Source: Eudoraea chungangensis (lineage in GTDB: Bacteria > Bacteroidota > Bacteroidia > Flavobacteriales > Flavobacteriaceae). From it: 64,000 bases of DNA. The notes beneath the pieces are model-generated. The model saw nothing but the letters and a program-made list of their open reading frames with translations, was not told the DNA's origin and searched no databases. The position numbers and the translations under genes were made by a program. Numbering within the stretch: position 1 is the stretch's first letter; each line of letters begins with the position of its first letter. Positions 42,771-51,819 of this stretch are shown here, one piece after another. The stretch covers positions 1 through 64,000 of the forward strand of contig NZ_JARDUB010000003.1 in assembly GCF_029360665.1 (NCBI RefSeq), written 5' to 3'.

Positions 42771-44303
42771 TTAGGATATAACACAAAAACCAGGATCCTC
42801 TCCCAAAAGAGCTCCAGGGTTGCGCCATGAATATTTGCCATTAAACAGATCATTGGCATTTTGCGGGCCCCAAACCCCAGCCGAATATCCATACGTAATG
42901 ACGTCTTTTCCATTCTTCCAATAATCCAAGATAGGGTCTACAAAAGCCCATGCCGCCTCTACTTCATCCGCTCTAGCGTAAAGCGTGGGATCGCCTTGCA
43001 TGGCATCTAATAACAGTCTTTCATAAGCCGTCATTAATGTGGTTTCAGCTAGATCATCATAGTAAAATTCCAAATTGGCTCTCTCCACTTTAAATCCTTG
43101 ACCCGGAACTTTTACCCCAAATTTCATTAAAATTCCTTCGTCGGGCTGGATTCGAATAATCAATTTATTGTCTTTGTCTATTACACCAGACTGACTAAAA
43201 ATATGGTGGTGTGGCGACTTAAAATGAATTACAACTTCGGTTACTTTGGTAGGCATCCTTTTAGCAGTACGGACATAAAAAGGAACATCTTTCCAGCGCC
43301 AGTTGTCTACATAAAATTTAACTGCAGCATAAGTTTCTGTGGTTGAATCATTTGCAACCCCAGGCTCTTCTCTATATCCTAGAACTTTTTCTCCCATTAA
43401 GTCCGACGAAAGATATTGTCCACGGATGGTGTTCTGATATAAAACTGCCTCATCCTTCATTATTCTAATAGATTTTAAAGCTTTAACTTTTTCGTCTCGT
43501 ATAGCCTCGGCTTTGTCATCAATGGGTGGTTCCATGACGATGAGTGACACAATTTGCATAAGATGGTTTTGGAACATATCGCGTAAGGCACCCGATTTAT
43601 CATAATACCCCCCGCGTTTCTCAACACCTACACTTTCTGCATTCGTAATCTCTACATGTTCAATGTAGTTCCTATTCCACAAAGGTTCAAAAATACTATT
43701 GGCAAATCTGGTCACCAAGAGGTTTTGAACCGTCTCCTTCCCTAAATAATGATCAATCCGGTAAATCTGTGATTCCTCAAAATATTTTTGCAAACCGGTG
43801 TTCAATGCTTTAGCTGTACTAAGACTATAGCCAAAAGGTTTTTCCACAATAAGTCTTTTCCATCCGTCCTTCTGATTTGCTAAATTCTGCTCGCTAAGAT
43901 TTCTGGCTATCACCTCGTACATATTAGGAGGCGTAGAAAGATAAAATATGCAGTTTCCTTGTGTGTTGTACTGAGCCGCTAAAGAATTAATTCTACTTGC
44001 GAGTTTACCATATTCTACGTCATAACTATCTCCCAGATCCTGATAAAAAAGTTTATCCATAAAAGAATCCAGAATACGCTTCGTCTCTTTTTTGCCGTAT
44101 TTTTTGAAATAAGGACTATTCTGAACTACCTTATCGCGAAATTCCTGGTCAGACAAATCACTTCTACTAGCGCCCAATACCAGAAAGTTCTCAGGCAGAT
44201 TCCCTCCCTTAAACAAGGCAAACAATGCAGGTATTAGCTTTCGTGCCGTTAAATCTCCTGAGGCACCAAATATGACCAGCATCTGATTATCTATAGTGTT
44301 CAT
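42771..44303 (-). CDS. zwf: glucose-6-phosphate 1-dehydrogenase
   Basis: 510-residue first enzyme of the oxidative pentose phosphate pathway. The coenzyme-binding start is LVIFGASGDLTARKLIPALF (9-28). The active-site signature IYRIDHYLGKETVQNLLVTR is near 180-199, with its catalytic His downstream in the segment VEHVEITNAESVGVEKRG. RRWKDVPFYVRTAKRMPTK-like substrate residues are near 335. It is full length. It is cotranscribed with pgl and divergent from gnd across 173 bases that contain a dyad (44397-44415). Confidence 0.97.
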   Translation of the reverse strand: MNTIDNQMLVIFGASGDLTARKLIPALFALFKGGNLPENFLVLGASRSDLSDQEFRDKVVQNSPYFKKYGKKETKRILDSFMDKLFYQDLGDSYDVEYGKLASRINSLAAQYNTQGNCIFYLSTPPNMYEVIARNLSEQNLANQKDGWKRLIVEKPFGYSLSTAKALNTGLQKYFEESQIYRIDHYLGKETVQNLLVTRFANSIFEPLWNRNYIEHVEITNAESVGVEKRGGYYDKSGALRDMFQNHLMQIVSLIVMEPPIDDKAEAIRDEKVKALKSIRIMKDEAVLYQNTIRGQYLSSDLMGEKVLGYREEPGVANDSTTETYAAVKFYVDNWRWKDVPFYVRTAKRMPTKVTEVVIHFKSPHHHIFSQSGVIDKDNKLIIRIQPDEGILMKFGVKVPGQGFKVERANLEFYYDDLAETTLMTAYERLLLDAMQGDPTLYARADEVEAAWAFVDPILDYWKNGKDVITYGYSAGVWGPQNANDLFNGKYSWRNPGALLGEDPGFCVIS

Positions 44304-44396
44304 TTGTCTTGAATTAATTACCTAAAATATTTTTATGGCGATACCCAAAGCTTTTATTAGAATATTTAAATTATTTTTGAGATGCACGCTAGGCTA

Positions 44397-44415
44397 AGAT
44401 AAAATATATTTATCT
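44397..44415. promoter_or_regulatory. dyad AGATAAA-N5-TTTATCT between zwf and gnd
   Basis: Two perfect 7-base arms lie in the divergent intergenic region of the pentose phosphate genes, about 60 bases before gnd. It could be an operator. No TAnnTTTG element is obvious on either strand in this gap, so the promoters here are not identified. Confidence 0.3.
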
Positions 44416-44476
44416 CATACGTTAGTCTGGTATTAATATATCGGAAGATTTTTAAAAAGTTAAAACAGTAAATCAA

Positions 44477-45886
44477 ATGCAACAAAACACCTACGATTTT
44501 GGTCTTGTTGGCCTAGGAGTAATGGGACGTAATTTTATATTAAATGTCGCCGACAATGGTTTTAAGGCATTTGGTAATGATTTGGATGAGGAAAAGGTAA
44601 ATGCCTTAGTAAAAGAAGGAGGTGATACGGTTAAAGTAAATGCTTCCACAAATACTGAAATTTTTGTTGCATCTCTGTCTAAACCCCGGAAGATTATGCT
44701 ATTGGTGCCAGCAGGGAAGGTTGTAGACATTGTCATAGAAGGTTTACTCCCTTTTCTGGATAAAGAAGATATTGTCATAGATGGAGGAAATTCTTTTTTT
44801 ACAGATACGGATAGGCGTGAGGCATACTTAAAGGAAAAGGGTATACACTTTTTTGGAGCAGGGGTATCGGGTGGCGCAAAAGGAGCAAGAATAGGCCCAA
44901 GCATAATGCCTGGCGGGAACCGTAAGGCCTATGGTGTTGTAAAACCCATTTTTGAGGCCGTTGCTGCTAAGTTTAAAGGAGAACCTTGTGTTGCCTACTT
45001 AGGGCCAAAATCGGCAGGGAATTATGTAAAAATGGTTCACAATGGGATAGAATATGGATTGATGCAATTAATCACAGAGGCTTATGATCTTTTAAAAAAA
45101 GGTGGAAAGACCAGCAACGAGGAATTACAGAGCATATTCTCTAGTTGGAATAAGGGTAGACTTCAATCGTTCTTAATGGAAATTACCGCAGATATTTTCA
45201 AAGTTGATGATGATCTATCGGATGGCAAACTAGTAGATAAAATACTAGACAAAGCAAAACAGAAGGGTACCGGAAAATGGACATCACAAAATGCCATGGA
45301 TTTGGGCATACCCGTGCCCACAATAGATATGGCGGTAAGCATGAGAGAATTATCAGCGCTTAAGAAGGAAAGAATAGAGGCGGATGCGATGTACAATAAA
45401 CCAGAGCTATCAAATAATGCAAAGGAAGAATTAACTAAAAAGATGGAAGCGGCATTGTATTTTGCTTATATAATTACTTATGCTCAAGGGCTGCACCAAT
45501 TAGAAGATGCATCCAAAGAATATTCTTATTCTTTAGAATTAGCCACCATTGCAAAAATTTGGCGTGCAGGTTGTATTATTAGAGCAGGTCTTTTGGAAGA
45601 TATTTCCATAGCATTTAAGACAAACAAGGGCCTGCCGAATCTGTTACTCTCCCCTCTTTTTAAGAAAAAGATAGAAGAAACAGTACCTGCAGCGAGAGAA
45701 ATAGTTGCCTATGCCGCCACGAATGGAATCCCCATGCCTGGTTTATTTAGTGCTCTGTCTTATTTTGACGCTTATACCTCAGCAAGGCTGCCTCTAAACT
45801 TATTACAAGCGCAAAGAGATTATTTTGGTTCGCATACTTATGAGCGTGTAGATAGAGAGGGCATATTCCATACCGAATGGGAGTAG
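44477..45886 (+). CDS. gnd: 6-phosphogluconate dehydrogenase, decarboxylating
   Basis: 469-residue third enzyme of the oxidative pentose phosphate pathway, converting 6-phosphogluconate to ribulose 5-phosphate with reduction of NADP. The Rossmann start is FGLVGLGVMGRNFILNVADN (8-27). IVIDGGNSFFTDTDRREAYL is near 100. The substrate signature HFFGAGVSGGAKGARIGPSI is near 124, and the catalytic Lys/Asn are in NYVKMVHNGIEYG near 182. The C-terminal helical domain ends GSHTYERVDREGIFHTEWE. It is full length, long subfamily. It is divergent from zwf-pgl, so the branch is encoded in one place. Confidence 0.97.
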   Translation: MQQNTYDFGLVGLGVMGRNFILNVADNGFKAFGNDLDEEKVNALVKEGGDTVKVNASTNTEIFVASLSKPRKIMLLVPAGKVVDIVIEGLLPFLDKEDIVIDGGNSFFTDTDRREAYLKEKGIHFFGAGVSGGAKGARIGPSIMPGGNRKAYGVVKPIFEAVAAKFKGEPCVAYLGPKSAGNYVKMVHNGIEYGLMQLITEAYDLLKKGGKTSNEELQSIFSSWNKGRLQSFLMEITADIFKVDDDLSDGKLVDKILDKAKQKGTGKWTSQNAMDLGIPVPTIDMAVSMRELSALKKERIEADAMYNKPELSNNAKEELTKKMEAALYFAYIITYAQGLHQLEDASKEYSYSLELATIAKIWRAGCIIRAGLLEDISIAFKTNKGLPNLLLSPLFKKKIEETVPAAREIVAYAATNGIPMPGLFSALSYFDAYTSARLPLNLLQAQRDYFGSHTYERVDREGIFHTEWE

Positions 45887-45989
45887 GATAACTTTCATTC
45901 TTCTAGATTAACGAATAAAGAATACCAATACACCAGGGAAAACTAGGGCCTAAATTTCGCTGGAATATTTCGTCAAATTTTCTAAGAAT

Positions 45990-47012
45990 ATGAAACTTAC
46001 CGCATTAAAACAGATTATAGTCTATATTCTGTTTATTACAGTTTTTCAAGGAATAGCGCAGGAAGAACCTCTAATTATCCAAAGTGTTGGCGGGCTGCGA
46101 ACCGTTAAGTCGGGTGAGATTTGGTTATCCCATGAGCATATAATAGTGGATTTTATTGGGGCAGACAGCATAGATAATACTTCATGGGACCGGGACGACA
46201 TTTTAAAGCAGACGCTTCCCCATCTGATTGAATTAAAGAAATTTAATGTAGCATATTTTGTGGATGCCAGCCCCCAATACCTAGGAAGAGATGTTTCCCT
46301 CTTAAAAGAACTAGCACAAAGAACAGGACTTACAATCCTTACCAATACGGGGCTTTATGGTGCACGAAAAAATAAGTTCATACCCCACACAGCTAAACAA
46401 AAAACCGCTGAAGAATTGGCCGAGGAATGGTTAATAGAATTCAAAGAGGGAATTGAGGATACCCGAATAAAACCAGGCTTTATCAAAATAAGTGTAGACA
46501 ATAACGATTCTTTAAGTCCTATGCATCAGAAATTAGTTAAAGCAGCTGCCCTTTGTCATTTACAAAGTGGTTTAACCATTGCATCTCATACGGGAAAGGC
46601 CTTGGCACTATGGCCCCAACTAGAAATTCTTACAAAACAAGGCGTATCTACAAAGGCCTTTGTCTGGGTTCATGCGCAGGCCGAGGAAGACGATTCAAAT
46701 TTCATAAAAGCTGCAGAATCTGGTTGCTGGATTAGCTTGGACGGCCTTGGTTGGGAGATAGATAAACATGTAAAAAAACTTTTACTAGCTAAAAATAACG
46801 GTTTTTTAGATCAGATTTTAATCTCCCACGATGCAGGATGGTACGATCCTCAGAAAAGAGAACAAAACATACAACCCTATACACCTATTTTTAAAAGACT
46901 GATACCCCTTCTAAGAGCTAAAGGGTTTACTTCTAATGATATTATGCAAATTCTTTCAATAAACCCTTCCAAGGCTTTTGCGATAAACATAAGAGAATTA
47001 CAAGCCAAATAA
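45990..47012 (+). CDS. secreted phosphotriesterase-like amidohydrolase
   Basis: 340-residue exported protein: signal peptide 1-23 (ILFITVFQGIAQEEP). The mature part has the phosphotriesterase metal-site pattern: His-x-His in IWLSHEHIIVDF near 47, a candidate carboxylated Lys in KPGFIKISVDN near 165, metal His residues in LTIASHTGKALALWP near 203 and VWVHAQAEEDD near 233, and Asp in ILISHDAGWYDP near 285. Natural substrates of such homologues are usually lactones or phosphodiesters, not pesticides. Its role is unknown. It converges with carB across 151 bases without a clear terminator. Confidence 0.85.
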   Translation: MKLTALKQIIVYILFITVFQGIAQEEPLIIQSVGGLRTVKSGEIWLSHEHIIVDFIGADSIDNTSWDRDDILKQTLPHLIELKKFNVAYFVDASPQYLGRDVSLLKELAQRTGLTILTNTGLYGARKNKFIPHTAKQKTAEELAEEWLIEFKEGIEDTRIKPGFIKISVDNNDSLSPMHQKLVKAAALCHLQSGLTIASHTGKALALWPQLEILTKQGVSTKAFVWVHAQAEEDDSNFIKAAESGCWISLDGLGWEIDKHVKKLLLAKNNGFLDQILISHDAGWYDPQKREQNIQPYTPIFKRLIPLLRAKGFTSNDIMQILSINPSKAFAINIRELQAK

Positions 47013-47163
47013 GTAAGACTTCTATCGTATATTTTAGTAAATACCGCTTAAAATAGTTTGCGACTTTTTAAGTATTAAAAACAACTATTCCCAAACTCGT
47101 CAGAACTTAGAATTTCCGTCTAAATACAATTTAAAATCCTAGTATAAGTCTGTAAACAATCCC

Positions 47164-50016
47164 TTACTTACTTAAATACATTTTACGTTTAGAATACAGC
47201 TCGTAGAATTCGTCGTCTTTTAGACTGTCGATAAACAAAATACTCTCCCCGGTACTTTTCATTTCTGGTCCAAGGTTCTTATTTACATTCGGAAACTTGT
47301 TGAAGGAGAAAACAGGTTGTTTTATAGCAAATCCTTCCAGTTGCGGGTTAAAACTAAAGTCTTTCACCCTCTTCTCACCAAGCATCACCTTAGTTGCATA
47401 ATTTACATAAGGTTCTCCATACGCCTTGGCAATAAAGGGAACTGTTCTCGAAGCCCTAGGATTAGCCTCTATGATATATACCATATCATCTTTTATGGCA
47501 AATTGAATATTAATTAGTCCCACGGTATTGAGGGCTAGAGCAATTTTCTTAGTATGATCCTTTATTTGTTGCATAACAAATTCCCCCAAATTAAAAGGCG
47601 GTAAGGTAGCATTAGAATCGCCCGAGTGAATTCCGCAAGGCTCAATATGCTCCATGATACCTATGATATAGACATCTTTCCCATCACAAATGGCATCGGC
47701 TTCCGCTTCAATTGCGCCGTCTAGGTAATTATCTAGTAACAATTTATTATTTGGAATTTTACGCAATAAATCCACTACATGAGCTTCTAAATCTTCTTTA
47801 TTGATAACGATTTTCATGCCCTGTCCGCCCAATACATAAGACGGTCTTACTAGTAAAGGGAAGTTTAATTGGTCGGCCAATTCCAATGCCTCATCAGCAC
47901 TTTCGGCTACTCCAAATTCGGGATAAGGGATATCATTTTCTTTTAGAAGCTTGGAAAAGCTTCCCCTATCTTCTGCTAAATCCAGGGACTGAAAACTAGT
48001 CCCTATAATCTTAATTCCATATTTATCTAGTTTCTCAGCCAATTTTAAAGCGGTTTGCCCACCTAATTGTACAATAACTCCTTCCGGATTTTCGTGAAGA
48101 ATAATGTCGTATATATGTTCCCAGAAAACGGGTTCAAAATATAGTTTGTCTGCCGTATCAAAGTCGGTGGAGACCGTCTCCGGATTACAGTTGATCATGA
48201 TAGTTTCATAACCACACTCCGCCGCCGCTAAAACGCCATGAACACAGCAATAATCAAATTCTATCCCCTGCCCTATTCTATTAGGCCCAGAACCTAATAC
48301 TACGATTTTTTTGCGGTCTGTTACCTCGCTATCATTCGCAACAAATCGATTTCCATCTGAAGTTTCAATTTCTGCTTCAAAGGTAGAATAGTAATAAGGC
48401 GTCATTGCTTTAAATTCAGCAGCGCAGGTATCCACTAATTTATACACTCTATTAATACTAAGTGCCATTCTCTTCTTGTGTACTTCACTCTCATAGCAGT
48501 CTAACATATGTGCTATTTGACGATCTGCGAATCCTTTTTGCTTTCCTTCCAACAATAATTCTTTTGGCAGGCTTTCGATGGTATATTTTGAAATCTCTTT
48601 TTCCAATAAGTGTAATTCTTCATATTGTTTTAAGAACCACATATCAATTTTGGTTATCTCATGTATTCTGCTCAGCGGGATACCTAATTGTATGGCATCA
48701 TAAATAACAAAGACCCTATCCCAGCTGGCAACGGTAAGTTTAGCTATTATCTGATCGTAATTTTTATAACCTTTCCCGTCGGCACCTAATCCATTTCGTT
48801 TTATTTCCAACGACTGTGTAGCTTTGTGAAGGGCCTCCTGGAAAGATCTTCCGATACCCATTACCTCGCCAACCGATTTCATTTGTAAGCCTAATGCCCT
48901 GTCCGAACCTTCAAATTTGTCAAAATTCCAACGTGGTATCTTTACAATAACATAATCGAGAGTTGGCTCAAATAAGGCAGACGTAGACTTTGTAATCTGA
49001 TTGTCTAATTCATCTAAGGAATAACCAATAGCCAATTTGGCTGCGATTTTTGCAATCGGATATCCTGTAGCCTTCGAAGCTAGGGCTGAAGATCTTGAAA
49101 CTCTTGGATTAATTTCTATTGCAATGATATCTTCTTTTTCATCCGGACTTACTGCAAACTGTACATTACATCCGCCAGCGAAATCGCCTATGCTCCGCAT
49201 CATATGAATGGCCATATCGCGCATTCGCTGAAAAGTTCTATCCGAGAGTGTCATGGCCGGGGCAACTGTAATGGAATCCCCCGTATGAATACCCATAGGA
49301 TCCATATTCTCAATGGTACAGATAATTACAACATTGTCGTTCTTATCTCTTAACAATTCTAATTCGTATTCCTTCCAGCCCATGAGAGCCTTGTCTATCA
49401 TTACCTCATGAATAGGAGATATTTCTAATCCTCTGCTCAATAATTCATCAAAATCTTCTGGCTTATACACTATAGAAGCTCCTGCACCTCCCAGTGTATA
49501 CGAAGCGCGGATAACCAAAGGAAAACCAAATTCCTGTGCAATTTCCTTGCCTTTAAGAAAGGAAGTTGCTGTGGCCTGTGGCGCCATTCCAATGCCTATC
49601 TTTAGCATTAATTCACGAAACTTTTCTCTGTCTTCTGTGATATTTATTGCATCGATGTCTACGCCGATAATATCGATGCCAAAATCTTCCCAAATACCTT
49701 TATCTCCTGCCTCGATACACAGGTTTAGTGCCGTTTGCCCTCCCATCGTTGGTAAAACCGCATCAATATTGGGATGCTTCTTAAGAACCTCAATGATAGA
49801 CTTAGTAGTCAAGGGAAGTAAATAGATATGGTCGGCCATGGACGGGTCTGTCATAATAGTAGCCGGATTACTATTAATAAGGATAGTTTCTATTCCATCT
49901 TCCCTTAAAGAACGTAATGCTTGAGAACCTGAGTAGTCAAATTCACAAGCCTGACCGATAATAATGGGTCCGGAACCGATAATAAGTATTGAGTGGAGAT
50001 CTTTTCTTTTTGGCAT
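47164..50016 (-). CDS. carB: carbamoyl phosphate synthase, large subunit, lacking the C-terminal allosteric domain
   Basis: 950-residue synthase subunit that makes carbamoyl phosphate for pyrimidines and arginine. The two ATP-grasp halves are clear: the N-terminal carboxyphosphate half begins ILIIGSGPIIIGQACEFDYS, and the second half begins VVLGSGPNRIGQGIEFDYCC near 561. Each half ends with an ATP-grasp metal site (AIEINPRVSRSSALASKATG near 297; IIEANPRASRTVPFIAKAYG near 867). The protein stops soon after LGPEMKSTGES. E. coli CarB (about 1070 residues) continues with an MGS-like domain that binds UMP and ornithine; this is absent here. carA is not in the window. rpmH lies upstream on the same strand with a terminator between. 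Confidence 0.95.
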   Translation of the reverse strand: MPKRKDLHSILIIGSGPIIIGQACEFDYSGSQALRSLREDGIETILINSNPATIMTDPSMADHIYLLPLTTKSIIEVLKKHPNIDAVLPTMGGQTALNLCIEAGDKGIWEDFGIDIIGVDIDAINITEDREKFRELMLKIGIGMAPQATATSFLKGKEIAQEFGFPLVIRASYTLGGAGASIVYKPEDFDELLSRGLEISPIHEVMIDKALMGWKEYELELLRDKNDNVVIICTIENMDPMGIHTGDSITVAPAMTLSDRTFQRMRDMAIHMMRSIGDFAGGCNVQFAVSPDEKEDIIAIEINPRVSRSSALASKATGYPIAKIAAKLAIGYSLDELDNQITKSTSALFEPTLDYVIVKIPRWNFDKFEGSDRALGLQMKSVGEVMGIGRSFQEALHKATQSLEIKRNGLGADGKGYKNYDQIIAKLTVASWDRVFVIYDAIQLGIPLSRIHEITKIDMWFLKQYEELHLLEKEISKYTIESLPKELLLEGKQKGFADRQIAHMLDCYESEVHKKRMALSINRVYKLVDTCAAEFKAMTPYYYSTFEAEIETSDGNRFVANDSEVTDRKKIVVLGSGPNRIGQGIEFDYCCVHGVLAAAECGYETIMINCNPETVSTDFDTADKLYFEPVFWEHIYDIILHENPEGVIVQLGGQTALKLAEKLDKYGIKIIGTSFQSLDLAEDRGSFSKLLKENDIPYPEFGVAESADEALELADQLNFPLLVRPSYVLGGQGMKIVINKEDLEAHVVDLLRKIPNNKLLLDNYLDGAIEAEADAICDGKDVYIIGIMEHIEPCGIHSGDSNATLPPFNLGEFVMQQIKDHTKKIALALNTVGLINIQFAIKDDMVYIIEANPRASRTVPFIAKAYGEPYVNYATKVMLGEKRVKDFSFNPQLEGFAIKQPVFSFNKFPNVNKNLGPEMKSTGESILFIDSLKDDEFYELYSKRKMYLSK

Positions 50017-50054
50017 TTTCTATTCTTTTATTAGGTATTTGTTCGTAATTGGAT

Positions 50055-50088
50055 AAAAAAAAGGTGCTACTTTTAAAAAGTAACACCT
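50055..50088 (-). terminator. intrinsic terminator of rpmH
   Basis: An imperfect inverted repeat (AGGTGCTACTTTT against AAAAGTAACACCT, one mismatch) is followed on the minus strand by eight T residues. It lies 24 bases past the rpmH stop. Confidence 0.75.
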
Positions 50089-50111
50089 AATTATTTAAAG
50101 ATATTCGATCA

Positions 50112-50270
50112 TTATTTTTTGTGTCTCGGCTCTGAAGATACGGTTAATTTTTTTCTTCCCTTTGCTCTTCTTCGAGCAAGGACTTTACGTCCGCTAACTG
50201 AAGCCATGCGCTCCCGAAAACCGTGTTTATTTCTTCTTTTCCTTTTGGATGGCTGATATGTCCTTTTCAT
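50112..50270 (-). CDS. rpmH: 50S ribosomal protein L34
   Basis: 52-residue L34. The sequence starts [20 protein letters not shown], continues [20 protein letters not shown] and ends [12 protein letters not shown], which is the canonical family pattern with a short flavobacterial C-terminal tail. L34 binds 23S rRNA in the large subunit. The gene has a well-formed promoter (50310-50340) and a terminator (50055-50088), so it is a single-gene unit. It is not next to rnpA or dnaA as in many other bacteria, which is normal for this group. Confidence 0.97.
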   Translation of the reverse strand: MKRTYQPSKRKRRNKHGFRERMASVSGRKVLARRRAKGRKKLTVSSEPRHKK

Positions 50271-50309
50271 TACCGATTATTTTTACTTTGCATGTGCAAA
50301 ATCTGGGCG

Positions 50310-50340
50310 CAAATATACGAAGAGTTTTTTCTTTGGCAAA
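50310..50340 (-). promoter_or_regulatory. rpmH promoter
   Basis: On the minus strand a TTTG -33 (50337-50340) and a TATATTTG -7 (50310-50317) have a 19-base spacer, the best match to the Bacteroidota consensus in the window. It is divergent from the promoter of the DUF6263 gene. Confidence 0.75.
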
Positions 50341-50372
50341 TGGATTTAAAAAAATATTTCGGATAGTTTTAT

Positions 50373-50380
50373 TACTTTTG
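50373..50380 (+). promoter_or_regulatory. TACTTTTG promoter element for the DUF6263 gene
   Basis: TACTTTTG matches TAnnTTTG and ends 14 bases before the ATG at 50395. Confidence 0.5.
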
Positions 50381-50394
50381 CACAAGCACTAAAA

Positions 50395-51294
50395 ATGAGC
50401 GCCATTAAAGTGAAATATCCTTCTATTTTTCTACTTCTTTTATTTACCAATACTTTCGCTTTTGGCCAAACTATTTTAAGGTACCATTTAGCAATAGGGG
50501 ACAGTTTTACCGTACAACAGGACGCTCATCAGAGTATAACACAGGATACTGAGGGTATGAAACATGTCATTACCAACGATTTGCAAGGCATAATTAAGTT
50601 TAAAGTGGAGGGTATAAAAGAAGACATCTATGAACTTCAGGTATCGTTTAAAGATTTAAAACTAAAGGTAAATTCTAGTCTTCAAGGAGATTTATTGGTG
50701 GTAGATGCCTTAGAACATGAAGAGGGCGACCAACAATCCAAGATGTTCCATGGGCTTTTAAATATTCCAGTAACGGTTTACATGTCTTCTCAAGGAGAAA
50801 TATTAGAAGTACGGGGTGGGGATCAATTAGTAGCTAAAATGGTAGAGGCTAGTAATATGCAGGATCCAGACGGAATAAAATTCTTGGAGAATTCCTTAAG
50901 TAAAGAATTTGGTTCTAAAGCCTTGTCGGAGAGTTATGAACAGCTCACCTATTTATATCCTAAAAAACCCCTGAGTCAAGGAGATCTCTGGGAAAATGAG
51001 TTTCACGGAAAATTAAAGGCCAAGAACAACTGGGTTTTAGAGGGGATAAACAAAGACAGCTTGCAAATCGCAGGGACTTCAACTATTCGTATGCTTGTTG
51101 AGGACGAGAATTCCTCCATGCGCCTTGAAGGAACACAGAAATCCAAAGTAAATGCCTCTACAAAGACGGGGTTTATAAAAAAAATGCATGTTGAAGGAAA
51201 TGCTTCAGGAGTTGCATTTGTAGGAGCGAATTCTGAAACAGAGATTCCAACTCAGATCCAATCAACCATTATATATCAATTAATAGAAAACTAA
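50395..51294 (+). CDS. DUF6263 family exported protein
   Basis: 299-residue secreted protein with a signal peptide (SIFLLLLFTNTFAFGQTILR, cleavage near 24). The mature part is a beta-rich domain that I recognise as DUF6263: LAIGDSFTVQQDAHQSITQD, YELQVSFKDLKLKVNSSLQG, and VYMSSQGEILEVRGGDQLVA near 137. These proteins are uncharacterised. A promoter lies directly upstream. The TPR membrane protein gene starts three bases after its stop, so the two form an operon. Confidence 0.75.
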   Translation: MSAIKVKYPSIFLLLLFTNTFAFGQTILRYHLAIGDSFTVQQDAHQSITQDTEGMKHVITNDLQGIIKFKVEGIKEDIYELQVSFKDLKLKVNSSLQGDLLVVDALEHEEGDQQSKMFHGLLNIPVTVYMSSQGEILEVRGGDQLVAKMVEASNMQDPDGIKFLENSLSKEFGSKALSESYEQLTYLYPKKPLSQGDLWENEFHGKLKAKNNWVLEGINKDSLQIAGTSTIRMLVEDENSSMRLEGTQKSKVNASTKTGFIKKMHVEGNASGVAFVGANSETEIPTQIQSTIIYQLIEN

Positions 51295-51297
51295 TTT

Positions 51298-51813
51298 ATG
51301 TTTAATAAAAATTTCAAACTCATCCTTGCCGGACTAATTGTTGCCTATGCTGTTTATCAGTTTATCGAAGGAAATATTGGTAATGGCATCTCTTTAGTAC
51401 TGCTTGCGGGCATCTTCGTTTTTTTATATTTCCGTAATGAAATGATTTTATTAGCGTTTTTAAGAATGCGAAAACAAGATATGGCAGGTACTGAGAAATG
51501 GCTTACAAAAATTAAAAACCCAGAAAGCGCATTAACACCAAAGCAACAGGGCTACTACAACTACCTCCACGGGATTATCTACTCTCAAAAGAATCTTACC
51601 CAGGCAGAGAAATATTTTAGAAAAGCCCTTAAATTAGGTTTAAATATGGATTATGACGTGGCCATGGCCAAGCTTAGTCTTGCGGGAATTGCGATGCAAA
51701 AAAGACGTAAAAGAGAGGCGACAACTTTATTGACAGAAGCCAAGAAACTAGATAAAAATAATATGCTTACGGATCAGATAAAGATGATGCAGCAACAAAT
51801 GAAAAAAATATAA
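51298..51813 (+). CDS. membrane protein with tetratricopeptide-like repeats
   Basis: 171-residue protein. Two membrane helices (about 8-22 and 30-46, LILAGLIVAYAVYQFI and ISLVLLAGIFVFLYF) are followed by about three TPR-like helical hairpins facing the cytoplasm or periplasm: TPKQQGYYNYLHGIIYSQKN, LTQAEKYFRKALKLGLNMDY and KLSLAGIAMQKRRKREATTL. TPR repeats bind proteins, but the partner is unknown. It is coupled to the DUF6263 gene by a three-base gap. It ends close to the lytic transglycosylase gene, which runs the other way. Confidence 0.75.
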   Translation: MFNKNFKLILAGLIVAYAVYQFIEGNIGNGISLVLLAGIFVFLYFRNEMILLAFLRMRKQDMAGTEKWLTKIKNPESALTPKQQGYYNYLHGIIYSQKNLTQAEKYFRKALKLGLNMDYDVAMAKLSLAGIAMQKRRKREATTLLTEAKKLDKNNMLTDQIKMMQQQMKKI

Positions 51814-51819
51814 GTTTTT

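Noticed and set aside
44491-44904. 137-codon frame opposite gnd
   Set aside because: Shadow of a highly conserved enzyme gene with biased codons.
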